Below, in pieces: positions 44,425 through 53,702 of a DNA stretch of 64,000 nucleotides. The DNA comes from Caldilineaceae bacterium bin34 (GTDB taxonomy: Bacteria; Chloroflexota; Anaerolineae; Caldilineales; Caldilineaceae): positions 45,573-109,572 of the forward strand of contig MPMO01000008.1 of the NCBI GenBank assembly GCA_002238555.1, in the 5' to 3' direction. Each line of letters starts with the position of its first letter. Within the stretch, counting starts at the first letter, position 1. The notes beneath the pieces were generated by a model. The model was given only the letters and a program-made list of their open reading frames with translations. It was not told where the DNA came from and ran no database searches. A program made the position numbers and the translations under genes.

Positions 44425-45609
44425 ATGCAGATTGCCGACGTGCGCGTCCTTCAACTGGAAGGCGTGCTGGAACACGATGGGCCGTTCTGGGAAGAGCGTC
44501 TGATCCGCCCAGTCGACATCTACCCCGAGCACAAGCATGAAACCCGCGAGAACATGCTGGAGCAAACGCCGGGCCGCCTGCGTCTGCAGCCGTGTTTCCT
44601 TGAGATTGAGGCGGACACGGGGGAGGTCGGCATTGGCGGTCCGTTCGGGGAAACCGAAGGCCGCATCATGTTGTCGTCCTTCCGGCCCCTGCTGATGGGC
44701 CAGGATCCCTTGGCCATCGAACGGATTTGGGACAGGCTTTACCGGTCGGCGGTCCACGGCCGCAAGGGCATTGAGATGATGGCCCTGAGCGTGGTGGACT
44801 GCGCCTTGTGGGATCTGAAGGGCATTCACTTCAACGCACCGGTCTGCTCGCTGCTGGGTGGTCCGGTGCGAACCGAAGTGCCCGCCTATGCAAGTGCACT
44901 GGGCTACTCCCTGGAACCCGACCTGGTCGCGGAGCGCGTGGGCATGATTGCGGATCTGGGATACCGGGCGACCAAGTGGTTCTTCCGGCACGGACCGCAC
45001 GACGGGCGCGAGGGCCGGCGCCTGAACCTGGAACTGGTCCGGACACTGCGGGAGGCGGCCGGTCCCAACATCGACATCATGCTGGACTGCTGGATGAGCT
45101 GGGACGTGCCCTATGCCATCGACATGTCACGGCGGCTTGAGGAATTCGAACCGCGGTGGTTGGAGGAGCCGGTGCTGCCCGACAAGGTGGACCAGTATGC
45201 CCAAATCCGGGCGGAGTCCAGGATCCCGATCTCCGGCGGCGAGCATGAGTACACGCGCTGGGGCCTGCACCAGTTGATGCAAAAACGGGCCTGCGATGTC
45301 CTGCAACCCGACATCTACTGGGCTGGTGGCATCTCCGAGATGATGAAAATCTGCGCCCTGGCTTCGGCCTACGACCTGCCGGTCATTCCGCACGGCCATT
45401 CCACGCCGGCCTCCATCCACCTGATTGCGGCCTGGCCCGTGGCGACCTGCCCGATGCTCGAGTACTTGATCAAGTGGAATGCGGTCCATCAGTTCTTCCT
45501 GAAGCACCCGGTTCATCCGGAGGGCGGCATGGTGAGCGTGCCCGACTCGCCGGGCCTGGGTATGGAGTTGGATCGGGACAAGGCCGATTGCATAACGGTT
45601 CTCGGTTGA
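44425..45609 (+). CDS. Mandelate racemase/enolase-superfamily dehydratase (rhamnonate dehydratase-like)
   Basis: From the ATG at 44425 the protein has 394 residues with the two-domain enolase-superfamily layout: an alpha+beta capping domain, then a TIM barrel. Visible active-site elements are GYRATKWFFRHGP (the Lys/Arg/His-rich stretch typical of rhamnonate dehydratase-like enzymes), IDIMLDCWMSWD (metal Asp), RWLEEPVLPD (metal Glu), PISGGEHEYTRWG (third ligand) and VIPHGHSTPAS (catalytic His). It probably dehydrates an acid sugar in the cytoplasm with Mg2+. The substrate is uncertain; L-rhamnonate-like is the best guess. The gene begins 138 bp after the IS701-like end. The frame is open to 44296, but without support. 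Confidence 0.85.
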   Translation: MQIADVRVLQLEGVLEHDGPFWEERLIRPVDIYPEHKHETRENMLEQTPGRLRLQPCFLEIEADTGEVGIGGPFGETEGRIMLSSFRPLLMGQDPLAIERIWDRLYRSAVHGRKGIEMMALSVVDCALWDLKGIHFNAPVCSLLGGPVRTEVPAYASALGYSLEPDLVAERVGMIADLGYRATKWFFRHGPHDGREGRRLNLELVRTLREAAGPNIDIMLDCWMSWDVPYAIDMSRRLEEFEPRWLEEPVLPDKVDQYAQIRAESRIPISGGEHEYTRWGLHQLMQKRACDVLQPDIYWAGGISEMMKICALASAYDLPVIPHGHSTPASIHLIAAWPVATCPMLEYLIKWNAVHQFFLKHPVHPEGGMVSVPDSPGLGMELDRDKADCITVLG

Positions 45610-45713
45610 CCCGCATGCTGGCAGCTCCCTTCCAAGAGTCCCATCAGCCTTCATGTATCGCGCCGCATTCCGGGGAATTCGCATGAGGCATCCGACAGGA
45701 TCGATCCGTTTCG

Positions 45714-47210
45714 ATGCCTGACGAACAACACGCAACCAAGGCAGATCAGCCGCCCGACGGTTCCCGCAAGGGCACGCAGACCTCGTCGTTTGGCTTCTCG
45801 CGGCGGGAGGGACATGATGCAAGCCGTTTCTATGAACGGTTCGAATCCCCGGTTATCGAGGACCGTGAGGAGGTGCAGGGGGGCGAGACGACGATCAACC
45901 ACCTTTGGGTGGGTGACGCCCGCGACATGGATACCTGCATGGCGGCCGAGCCCGGGTCTCCGGTGTTGGCCGACAACTCCGTCGCCCTGGTGGTCACTTC
46001 GCCGCCCTACTTTGCCGGCAAGGATTATGAAATCGAGCTGGGCAAGGGTGAGGTGCCACCGGACTACCGGTCCTACCTGATCCTGCTCAGGGATGTGTTT
46101 GCCGAGTGTCTGCGCAAACTGGAGCCCGGCGGTCGGATTGCGGTCAACGTTGCCAATTTAGGGCGCAAGCCCTACCGGTCGCTGGCATCCGAGGTAATAC
46201 GGATTCTGGAGGACCTTGGGTTTCTCCTGCGCGGCGAAATTGTCTGGGTCAAAGCCCGCGCCCTGGGCGGTTCCTGTACCTGGGGCAGCTTCCAAAGCCC
46301 GGCCAATCCCGTGATTCGTGATACCACGGAGCGCATCGTGATTGCCAGCAAGGGCCGGTTTGACCGGGCGGTCCCCAGGGCGCGGCGTGCCAAGCGCAAC
46401 TTGCCGCACATCGGCACGATGACCAAGGAAGACTTTATGGAGTACACGACCGATGTCTGGGAAATCCCGGCCGAGAGCGCATCGCGCGTGGGGCATCCCG
46501 CGCCATTTCCGGTGGAGCTTCCCAGAAGACTGATAGAGCTGTACACCTACAAGGATGATGTGGTCCTGGACCCGTTCCTCGGCTCGGGCACAACGGCCTT
46601 GGCCGCCGTCCAGACGGGCCGGCAGTTTGCCGGGTTCGATCTGGATCCCGCCTATGTCGCCCTGGCCCATGAAAGACTGCAGGGTCCCGAATCGACGGAT
46701 TGGGCAGGTACCGGGGCGGCCTTGGTTCCCGGAGGCAGACAACCGAAGGCGTTCGCAACGGTAGAGGAACTGATGGATGCCGCCGCCGACCGCGGTTTGC
46801 GCAGCGCGGAAATCGGAGAGGCTCTGCTCCGGTTGTGCGGATTTGAAGTGGAGTGGAAGAACCGCAAACTGTCCGCACAGGGCATTGACGTGGACTTCGT
46901 GGCCAGGACACCGGGCGGCCAGCGCGTAAACGTGTTGCTGGGTGGTCCCAATTCCGGCAACAGGCCCGGTTTTAAGCGGACCGATGTGTTGTGGAAGGTG
47001 TTGGGCAAGGCCGCGGTGCTTTCCGCCATGCCGGAGGATGAACGGTGCCCGTTGCTGGTATTGACAACGGGATTACCCAGGGCCGGGAGCCCCGAAGCCA
47101 AGGCCCTGAGGAACGTCACAGGTCCCGGCAGGCCCATCGCCGCGGTGATAGACATGCTGGTCCTGATGGACGCAGCATTGCTGGAGCAACTGGCCCGCGA
47201 ATTGTCATGA
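45714..47210 (+). CDS. Beta-class site-specific DNA methyltransferase with C-terminal extension
   Basis: A 498-aa protein. After a polar N-terminus of about 60 residues, motif IV VVTSPPYFAGKDYE comes first and motif I VVLDPFLGSGTTALAAVQTG follows about 200 residues later, the beta order seen in many N4-cytosine/N6-adenine methyltransferases. The segment FAGFDLDPAYVALAHERL completes the SAM pocket. The last 140 residues (IGEALLRLCGFEVEWKNRKL, GIDVDFVAR, VNVLLGGPNSG) resemble a restriction-endonuclease-like alpha/beta domain in outline, but the expected ExK is not visible. No restriction gene lies beside it, so it is an orphan or the remainder of a fused system. Confidence 0.87.
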   Translation: MPDEQHATKADQPPDGSRKGTQTSSFGFSRREGHDASRFYERFESPVIEDREEVQGGETTINHLWVGDARDMDTCMAAEPGSPVLADNSVALVVTSPPYFAGKDYEIELGKGEVPPDYRSYLILLRDVFAECLRKLEPGGRIAVNVANLGRKPYRSLASEVIRILEDLGFLLRGEIVWVKARALGGSCTWGSFQSPANPVIRDTTERIVIASKGRFDRAVPRARRAKRNLPHIGTMTKEDFMEYTTDVWEIPAESASRVGHPAPFPVELPRRLIELYTYKDDVVLDPFLGSGTTALAAVQTGRQFAGFDLDPAYVALAHERLQGPESTDWAGTGAALVPGGRQPKAFATVEELMDAAADRGLRSAEIGEALLRLCGFEVEWKNRKLSAQGIDVDFVARTPGGQRVNVLLGGPNSGNRPGFKRTDVLWKVLGKAAVLSAMPEDERCPLLVLTTGLPRAGSPEAKALRNVTGPGRPIAAVIDMLVLMDAALLEQLARELS

Positions 47211-47212
47211 CG

Positions 47213-47400
47213 GTGGCTGTGCACCGCGCAGGGCAGCCGCATTCCAATTTGACAGGACCCTAAGGTACCTGTCGTTCCAGCCGATCTGCTTGTGCATGGA
47301 GGCAAAGCTGCCCTTGGCAGTGGTCTCCCGGCGCAGTAGGTTGAGGACTACGCTCCGCAGGATCGGCTTGCGAGGCGCACCAACCCCCACTGCCACAACC
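47213..47400 (-). pseudogene. ISAs1-family transposase C-terminal remnant
   Basis: Reads ILRSVVLNLLRRETTAKGSF and KQIGWNDRYLRVLSNW, matching the closing segment of ISAs1 transposases (RRLALNLLxRExSxK, then KRxxAxWDxxYLLxVL). The rest of the gene is absent. Confidence 0.7.
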
Positions 47401-47417
47401 GGATCAGCGGTGTTAAC

Positions 47418-49130
47418 CTACCCCTTCGGCTCCATGGGGCCGTGTTCCCATGGCCAAACCGCGATCGCCCGTTCCGCTAAGTCGTCAGATATGCGCACCA
47501 GCACAGACTCGTTCCAGCAAGTCTGTTCACCCAGACGCTTGGTCAATCCGATCGGACTCCTCCGGTACCATTCCTTCTTCTTATCAAACGACTGGTACTT
47601 CCCCGGCGCACCGTTGGCACCGCCGACCAAGGCTAGGTTGGCGAGCCGATAGCGCCATGCCACATGCACTTCCTCCGCCTCCGGCCCGAGCGTTTCGCGC
47701 CAAGCGTCAGTAAGTGTCATCGGCATCACGCGCTCGGTCCAAAGATCCTTCCGGCTCGGTGCGTCATTACCTTCGTCAGCCTCCATCAGCGCGCAGAACA
47801 CGGCCAAGCGCTGCTTCTTGCCAAAGTAAACGCTACGACGACTACGGATCCCGTGAGCGACACTCGCATCATTGGGTACGCCCACATCTTGTCGGTGTAG
47901 CGCACGGATGCGGTTGATCCAATCGTCGGCGTAGGCTTGAGGATTGACGGGATCCGACGCGGCCATGCGGGCGAAGGTCACATTAAGCCCACGAATCTTA
48001 TCGACAAGCCACAGGCGCGTAATCCAGATGCTGACTGCCCTGAACACCTTCGCAGTCTCCTCAAGGGTCGAGATCGCTTCGCCGCTACTGGGGCTCAACT
48101 CGTGGAGCAGGCGTAGAGTGAACGGACGGTGAGTGTCGATATCCATCGCCCGCAAGTGCTGGAGCGAGGACTCGATAGCTGCCTCCGGATGTGACCCGTT
48201 GCTGCGGGTTAGCTTGCCGAAGAGGCCGGCGAGGTGCGCGAGATCGGCGAATAGTTGCTTCCGGCGCGCTGGTGCTTCCCATCCTTCCCTGGTCACCCAC
48301 CGGCGGAATTCCTCATAGGTCTGTTGGATCGCGCAAACCTTGCCTGTGCGCCAGCGCATGAAGTCGCGCAGGAAGAGATCGATCGGGAGCGTGGACTGCT
48401 TGGCGGCCAGTGCATTCTCGATGTTCAGCCAGTACCGCTCGTACAGTTCCTGCTGCACATGGTCAGGGTGGCCCATGAGCAGCCAGTTCTTGATCTTCTC
48501 ACTCACTTCCAGAGGCCGTCCAGTGGCATTCAGGCTCTCGAAGATCTGCTGGGGATCGTCGAGCTTCTCCACCCCCAGGCTGACCACCCGAAAGCGCTCG
48601 AGCCCGGCCATCAGCCTTTCGGAACCGTAGCGGTCGACCAACTGGCGAACCACTCGCCAAGCATCCGTGACCGCGCCATCGCCCGTCGGCTTGCCGTTCA
48701 AAATCCCAACGTACTCCTCCTCGTCGCCGTCTTGAAGGCGGAGTTTCCGTTGCTTTCCAGACGACTCCTCTCCCCGGTTTCTCAGCAGATCAAGGATGTC
48801 CTGCCGGGTCCACTCACCGCTCTGGTCGCCATCGCTCATCGAGCCGGCGATGCAGCTAAGCAAGAGGCTCACCGTAGTCAAACGCTGCTGGCCGTCTACT
48901 ACGCGTTCCGTTCCGACCACTCCAGAAGGCTGTCCTGGAGGAGAGAAGGTAATCAGGGATCCGCCGTAGTGAACTCGGTCCTGGTTGGCAGCATGTGAGA
49001 TCGAAACCAAGTCCTCGATCAGCCGCGTCACATCGGCCTCGTCCCAGGAGTAGCGGCGCTGCCACTTCGGAATGCTGTACTGAACCTTCCCGTTGAACAG
49101 GTCAAGGAATCCTATTTCTTCAGCTTGCAC
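47418..49130 (-). CDS. GmrSD-like (DUF262/DUF1524) protein, HNH histidine lost
   Basis: A 570-aa protein from GTG 49130, with AAAGGAG upstream. The N-terminal DUF262/ParB-like domain is clear: YSIPKWQRRYSWDEADVTRL, VVDGQQRLTTVSLLL, FESLNATGRPLEVSEKIKNW. The C-terminal DUF1524 (GmrD) domain retains RLANLALVGG and DKKKEWYRRSP, but the EHIMPQ-type HNH motif reads TERVMPM, with Arg in place of the catalytic His. GmrSD enzymes are type IV systems cutting modified phage DNA. This copy probably binds or hydrolyses nucleotide but would not cleave. A sister gene with the His intact but a frameshift lies just upstream (49641-51342). Confidence 0.88.
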   Translation of the reverse strand: MQAEEIGFLDLFNGKVQYSIPKWQRRYSWDEADVTRLIEDLVSISHAANQDRVHYGGSLITFSPPGQPSGVVGTERVVDGQQRLTTVSLLLSCIAGSMSDGDQSGEWTRQDILDLLRNRGEESSGKQRKLRLQDGDEEEYVGILNGKPTGDGAVTDAWRVVRQLVDRYGSERLMAGLERFRVVSLGVEKLDDPQQIFESLNATGRPLEVSEKIKNWLLMGHPDHVQQELYERYWLNIENALAAKQSTLPIDLFLRDFMRWRTGKVCAIQQTYEEFRRWVTREGWEAPARRKQLFADLAHLAGLFGKLTRSNGSHPEAAIESSLQHLRAMDIDTHRPFTLRLLHELSPSSGEAISTLEETAKVFRAVSIWITRLWLVDKIRGLNVTFARMAASDPVNPQAYADDWINRIRALHRQDVGVPNDASVAHGIRSRRSVYFGKKQRLAVFCALMEADEGNDAPSRKDLWTERVMPMTLTDAWRETLGPEAEEVHVAWRYRLANLALVGGANGAPGKYQSFDKKKEWYRRSPIGLTKRLGEQTCWNESVLVRISDDLAERAIAVWPWEHGPMEPKG

Positions 49131-49175
49131 TTGAGTTGTTGCTCCTTTTCGTACTTGGCCACCGCGCTTGGTGGG

Positions 49176-49578
49176 GGCACTGTTTCAATCTCGTTGACAT
49201 TGGTTCCGGTCTGTCATTGACGGTCTTCGTGCAAGCGGGTTTCCAGCATAGGTTCAGGCCATGCTGTTGGCCATCAAGCGCACGAAGTTGAGATCCCCCG
49301 CGTCCGCTTTCAGCCTCCGTGTCAGGCGGGCCTCGGGCTTGAAGCGCGCCCGGAGGGCATCCGACCGACCAGCCGTCCAGCCGGCCGAGGACAACCAAGC
49401 AACGGGAACAAGCGACAGGGGAATTCGGACAGGGCCGGTTGGTTTTCGGGATGGGCAGGGGGCTAGGATGAAGTCCATGGTGAGGGAGCCTCGTTGGTTG
49501 TCATGACAACACCAATTGCAGGGAGCCCTCGTCGTGTGCGTGCCAGCAACCTAATATCAACGAGATTGAAACAGTGCC
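49176..49578. mobile_element. Internally deleted, MITE-like derivative of the 51516-type IS
   Basis: Both terminal repeats are kept (GGCACTGTTTCAATCTCGTT at 49176 and its complement ending 49578), with 403 bp between outer ends. Inside are a short piece of transposase C-terminus (MLLAIKRTKL region, antisense) and the non-coding right end. It cannot transpose alone but could be mobilised by the 51516 element type. Confidence 0.7.
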
Positions 49579-49640
49579 CCGGGCAGCCGAGTAGTATCGC
49601 CTTGATGGTCAAATCCAGACCCATCGTACATGGTCCACCG

Positions 49641-51342
49641 TCACAGACCGCTGGGCCGCGGCCACAGCCTTAGCGCCTTTTCCGCCAACTCGTCTGCCCG
49701 CCCCTTGATGGCGTCTTCGTCCCATGTAGCGAGTTCGGCGAGTTGTCGCGTCATCATAATCGAGCTCTGCCGGTAGATCTTCTTCTTCTTCTCGAACGGA
49801 TGGTTGCTCATCGCAGAACCCCACCTGGGGCCGCAGAGGGTGAGATTGCCGAGCCTGTGGAGATACTGCTCATGAAGCTTGTCTGCCTCTGCACCCAGAT
49901 GCTTGTGCCAGCCTTTGCTCAGGGTCTGCGGCATAATGTGTTCAACGGTCAATTCGTCAAACGGCGGTGCCTCCCCCCGAGAATCGTCTTCATTGATCGC
50001 ACACAGCACGGCCTTGGTGGCCCTCGTATCCATGCCCCCGTACTTGGACGTTAGCCGGACCCCCTTGCAAACTTCCTCATCGCTTGGCACGGATGTTTGT
50101 TCGTTGCGGATATCGGCTATTCGCCTTGTCCAGAACCGGGCGCGATCCTGCTCTCCGTCAGGGACACGTGCGTGAGCGAGTTCGGCAAACGTCCTGGGAA
50201 AATTGTTGACCGAGCGGTCAGCGAGCCATATTCGGGTGATCCAACTGCTGACAGCTGCTAACGTCTTGGCGGTTCGGTCAACGGTTGAATTCGCGCCACC
50301 GTCGGGACTCAGATCCCAAAGCAGGCGAAGAGTGAAGGGTCGGTGAGCGTCGATGCCCATCGCCCTCAGGTGCTGGAGCGAGCCCTCGATCCTCTTGTCC
50401 GAGTGTTGGCCCGTGGTTCCGGTAAGCTTCCCGTAGAGACGGGCGAGGTGCCCGAGCTCGCTGCATAGTTCGGGACGCCCTTTGGCGTTGTCGCGTCCCT
50501 CCCGAATTGCCCACCTGCGGAACTCGTCGTAGGTATCCACAGTAGCTACCAGTTTGCCGGTGCGCCACCGAATCATGTCGCGCAGGAAACATGTCGATTC
50601 GGTTCGCATGCCGACGGGCATCAAGCGCCTTCTCGATGTTCAGCCAGTGCTCATCGTTCAGCGCGTTCTGTGTTTCCTCCGGAAGGCCCATTAGAAGCCA
50701 GTTCTTGACCTTCTCGCCTTCGGTTAGTGGCCTGCCGGTGGCGTTCAGGCTCTCGAAGATCTGCTGCGCGTCGTCGCGGTCTTCCAGGCCAACGGTGATC
50801 ACGTGCAGACGATGTAGCCCGTTAATCAGGGACTCGACGTTGGCAGAACTCACATTTCGCCTCAAGTACCGCCACGCCTTAGCCACGGCTCCGTTACCGG
50901 ATCCGGGATCGTCGCGCTCGATTATCCGGCGATACTCCTCCTCGTCACCGTCCTGAAGCCGGAGCTTACGCAGTTCCTTTTCCTGCCTATTCGGATTAGT
51001 GAGCAGGTCAAGCCTGATGACTTCGGCGGTCAACTCCCCGCACTTTCCGTCGCTGTCCAAGATCTCCTCGATACGTGCGAGCAGCATGCTCACAGTGGTG
51101 AGTCGCTGTTGGCCGTCGACGACGCGATGCACTTTCATAGCGCCAGTGCCCTCTCGCACTGTGATCACGATGCCACCGTAATGGGGCCGTGCTTGGTCCT
51201 CGGCATCCGCGATCGCCAGCATATCGTCCAGAAGACGGCGAATCTCTGGCTCTCCCCACCGATAACGCCGCTGCCACCTCGGCACGAGGTACTGGACCTT
51301 CCCGTCGAAAAGATCGAGGAACTTGATCTCCTTTGCATTCAT
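49641..51342 (-). pseudogene. GmrSD-like (DUF262/DUF1524) gene with single-base frameshift
   Basis: The ATG at 51342 opens MNAKEIKFLDLFDGKVQYLV and continues with PRWQRRYRWGEPE, VVDGQQRLTTVSMLL and NATGRPLTEGEKVKNW (DUF262). The frame is lost near 50587-50589, where TTT replaces the TT expected from the sister gene, turning RIDLFLRDM into RIDMFPARH. The other frame continues RDMIRWRTGK to the end, with a complete HNH domain TVEHIMPQTLSKGW, HRLGNLTLCG and KKKKIYRQSS. Removing one T would give one protein of about 567 aa. Probably inactive unless the shift is an error. Confidence 0.87.
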
Positions 51343-51515
51343 GCTGAGTCTGCCAGTCGCTTTTGGTTTGTGGCCGCTTGCCCCAGTGGAGTCGCGTTCT
51401 TGGCCCACGACGAATCAGTTTCCACCGTATCAGGAGCCTGGCACACGCTGGAAAGGTGTGGAATTCTCTAGCTTAAGGTCGAATTTGCCACGAAGTCAAG
51501 TGCCGATTGCCTTGG

Positions 51516-52642
51516 GGCACTGTTTCATTCTCGTTGATATTGGTGGCGGTGCGTCATCGGCAGGCGGCTCCGTCCCAGCGGGTTGCGGCCTGGGTTCAAG
51601 CCATGCCGCGGGCCATCAGGGCGACGAAGTTGCGGACGCCGGTCTCGGTCTTCAGCCCGCGCGCCAGACTGGCCCGGGGTTTGAAGCGTCCAAACCAGCC
51701 TTCGAGGCGGTGGGTGGAAGCGGGAACCTTGGGGTTGCGTTGGCTGGGCACCAGTTCGTGCCGGCGTTCCACGATGTGCTGCAGGAGCTTGCGCACCTCC
51801 GGGTCCAGGCGCACGCGGCCCTGCACGACCACCTGCCACAGCTCCAGCAGGATAGGGCCCGCGGCCGGCGGTCGTTCCCGGACCAGCCGCCGCAGGACGG
51901 GCAGCAAGGCCCGGTCCAGATGGGTGAGGGTGTCCGGGTCGAGGTCCCGGATGTGCCGCCCCACGGTGCGTTGCATGTGCACCGCGCACTGCTGGCGGTC
52001 CAGCCCCGACGCGTCCAGGGCGGGGCCGTAGACGGGCGCGTCGTCGGTGGTCAGCCCCTGTGCACCCCGCGCAGCCAGGTCCTGAAACCAGCGGCTCCAG
52101 TCGTGGCCGGAGCCACTCAGGCACCAGTCCCGGCGCTCCCCCTGGGGGCCCAGGACCACGGCCACCGGCTGCTTGCATCCGTCGATGGACAACCACGTTT
52201 CGTCCACTTCCAGCCACGCGTCCACCGCCGCCTGCGGGTCGGGGGCCAGGTCGGGGGCCATCGCCTGCACGTCCCGCCACAGGGTGGCCGCACCCACCCC
52301 GCAGCCCAACAGGTCCAGGAGGCGGACCAGCCCCCGGAAGCTGACGCCGGGCGCAGGGGCGAGGCGCCGCCCAGGCACACCTTGCACTGCCAGCGTTGCA
52401 CCTGCAGCCGTCCCAGGACGACCAGGTCACGGGGATAGGTGCCGTTGCGGCGCCAGGCGCAGGCCCCGCATTGGGGGCAGGCAGACGGCGCCGCGGGCAG
52501 TGCCCGTTGGCGTTCGGGGTCAGCAGGGGCTGGGACTGAAGTCCACGGCGGGGGTTCTCCTGATGGGTTGTGTCCAACACCATTGTAGGGAGCCCCGCCG
52601 CCTGCGCGCCGCCACCAATTTCAACGAGATTGCAACAGTGCC
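51516..52642 (-). mobile_element. IS with zinc-ribbon DDE transposase and 9-bp target duplication
   Basis: Terminal repeats GGCACTGTTTCATTCTCGTT (51516) and the complement of GGCACTGTTGCAATCTCGTT (to 52642), flanked by TTGCCTTGG at 51507-51515 and again at 52643-52651. The 9-bp duplication fixes the ends. Related fragments lie at 43263, 49176 and 57050. Confidence 0.88.
51596..52545 (-). pseudogene. Transposase of the 51516 element, one frameshift
   Basis: The N-terminal part reads CPQCGACAWRRNGTYPRDLV and QRWQCKVC (zinc ribbon). The frame changes near 52370-52390 and the rest runs on as 263 residues: FRGLVRLLDLLGCGV, VDAWLEVDETWLSIDGC (first Asp), LTTDDAPVYG (second Asp) and THRLEGWFGRFKPR (Glu). 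The DDE arrangement and 9-bp duplication suggest an IS256/Mutator-like or ISL3-like group; I did not assign the family. Sharp ends suggest recent movement, so the frameshift may be recent. Confidence 0.75.
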
Positions 52643-52835
52643 TTGCCTTGGGAGTTCAGTGCCGGCCGGGCTGCGGTCAAAGTCATCAGGCTGTAGAATC
52701 GCTTAGGCCCGGTAAGACGCGCTCCGGGCACAAGCCGATTTCGAATGTCGGGGCGTTCGTACGGCCGTTGTTGCCGAAGGCGTTGTGCATCCGGGTGCCT
52801 CTGTTTTCCCGGAACCAGCGAGGATTTGAGATTCA

Positions 52836-53639
52836 ATGAATTACGACTATTCCAACAAAGTGGTGATTGTCACCGGCGGGGCCAAGGGAATTGGCCGTGG
52901 GATTAGCCTGGCCTTTGGCGCGGCCGGGGCCACCGTCGTCAGTGCCGATGTGGATGAGGCGGCGGGCGGGGACCTGACTGCCGCCGCGGCGGATCTTGAC
53001 GGTTCCGTGCACTTCACGGCGATCGACGTGTCAACGGCCGACGGCTGTCGGTCCCTGGTTGAGACCGCCATGGACATCGGAGGCCGGGTTGACGTCGTCT
53101 GCAACAATGTCGGCATTCAGCCCATGTCCTCGTATGTCCGGGCCCATGAACTTCCCGAGGAGGATTGGGACCGGATTCTCGCCGTGAACCTGAAGAGCGC
53201 CTTCCTGATGGCGAAGTACGCGATCCCGCACATGCAGGCCCAGGGTGGGGGCGTCATCATCAACACGGCCAGTGTGCAGGGTCTGCAGTCCGCGCCGATG
53301 GTGTCGGCCTATGCCGCCAGTAAGGGGGGCATCCTTTCCCTTACGCAGCAGTTGTCGCTCGATTATGCCGTGGACAATATCCGGGTGTTGTCCGTAAACC
53401 CGGGTACCATCGACACGCCCTTGGTGGCCGAAGCTGCCGCGGCCAGTGTGCGACCGGGCGTAACATCGCTTCAGGATCTCCGGGACAGTTGGGCGGAAGA
53501 CCACCCGATTGGCCGTATTGGGCAACCCGAGGACATCGCGCGCGTGGTGCTGTTCCTGGCCTCCGACGACGCCTCGTTCATGACCGGGTCCTGGGTCAAC
53601 GTGGACGGCGGCATGATGGCCAAGGGTGCTTGGGCCTGA
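52836..53639 (+). CDS. Short-chain dehydrogenase/reductase
   Basis: A 267-aa classical SDR: VVIVTGGAKGIGRGISLAFG (Rossmann TGxxxGIG), ADVDEA (cofactor-discriminating Asp, favouring NAD), NNVGIQP (NNAG-like motif), INTASVQGL (catalytic Ser), YAASKGG (catalytic Tyr and Lys) and SVNPGTIDTP. A C-terminal GSWVNVDGGMMAKG is typical of complete members. It oxidises or reduces an alcohol/ketone, probably a sugar derivative given the neighbours. The D-2-hydroxyacid dehydrogenase gene follows 63 nt later in the same direction, so they may be co-transcribed. Confidence 0.92.
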   Translation: MNYDYSNKVVIVTGGAKGIGRGISLAFGAAGATVVSADVDEAAGGDLTAAAADLDGSVHFTAIDVSTADGCRSLVETAMDIGGRVDVVCNNVGIQPMSSYVRAHELPEEDWDRILAVNLKSAFLMAKYAIPHMQAQGGGVIINTASVQGLQSAPMVSAYAASKGGILSLTQQLSLDYAVDNIRVLSVNPGTIDTPLVAEAAAASVRPGVTSLQDLRDSWAEDHPIGRIGQPEDIARVVLFLASDDASFMTGSWVNVDGGMMAKGAWA

Positions 53640-53702
53640 CCGGATCAGGCGCAGGTCGCCCCGGTCGTCCGGGTAGCCCTTCTCTATTTCTGTGGTGGTG
53701 CC

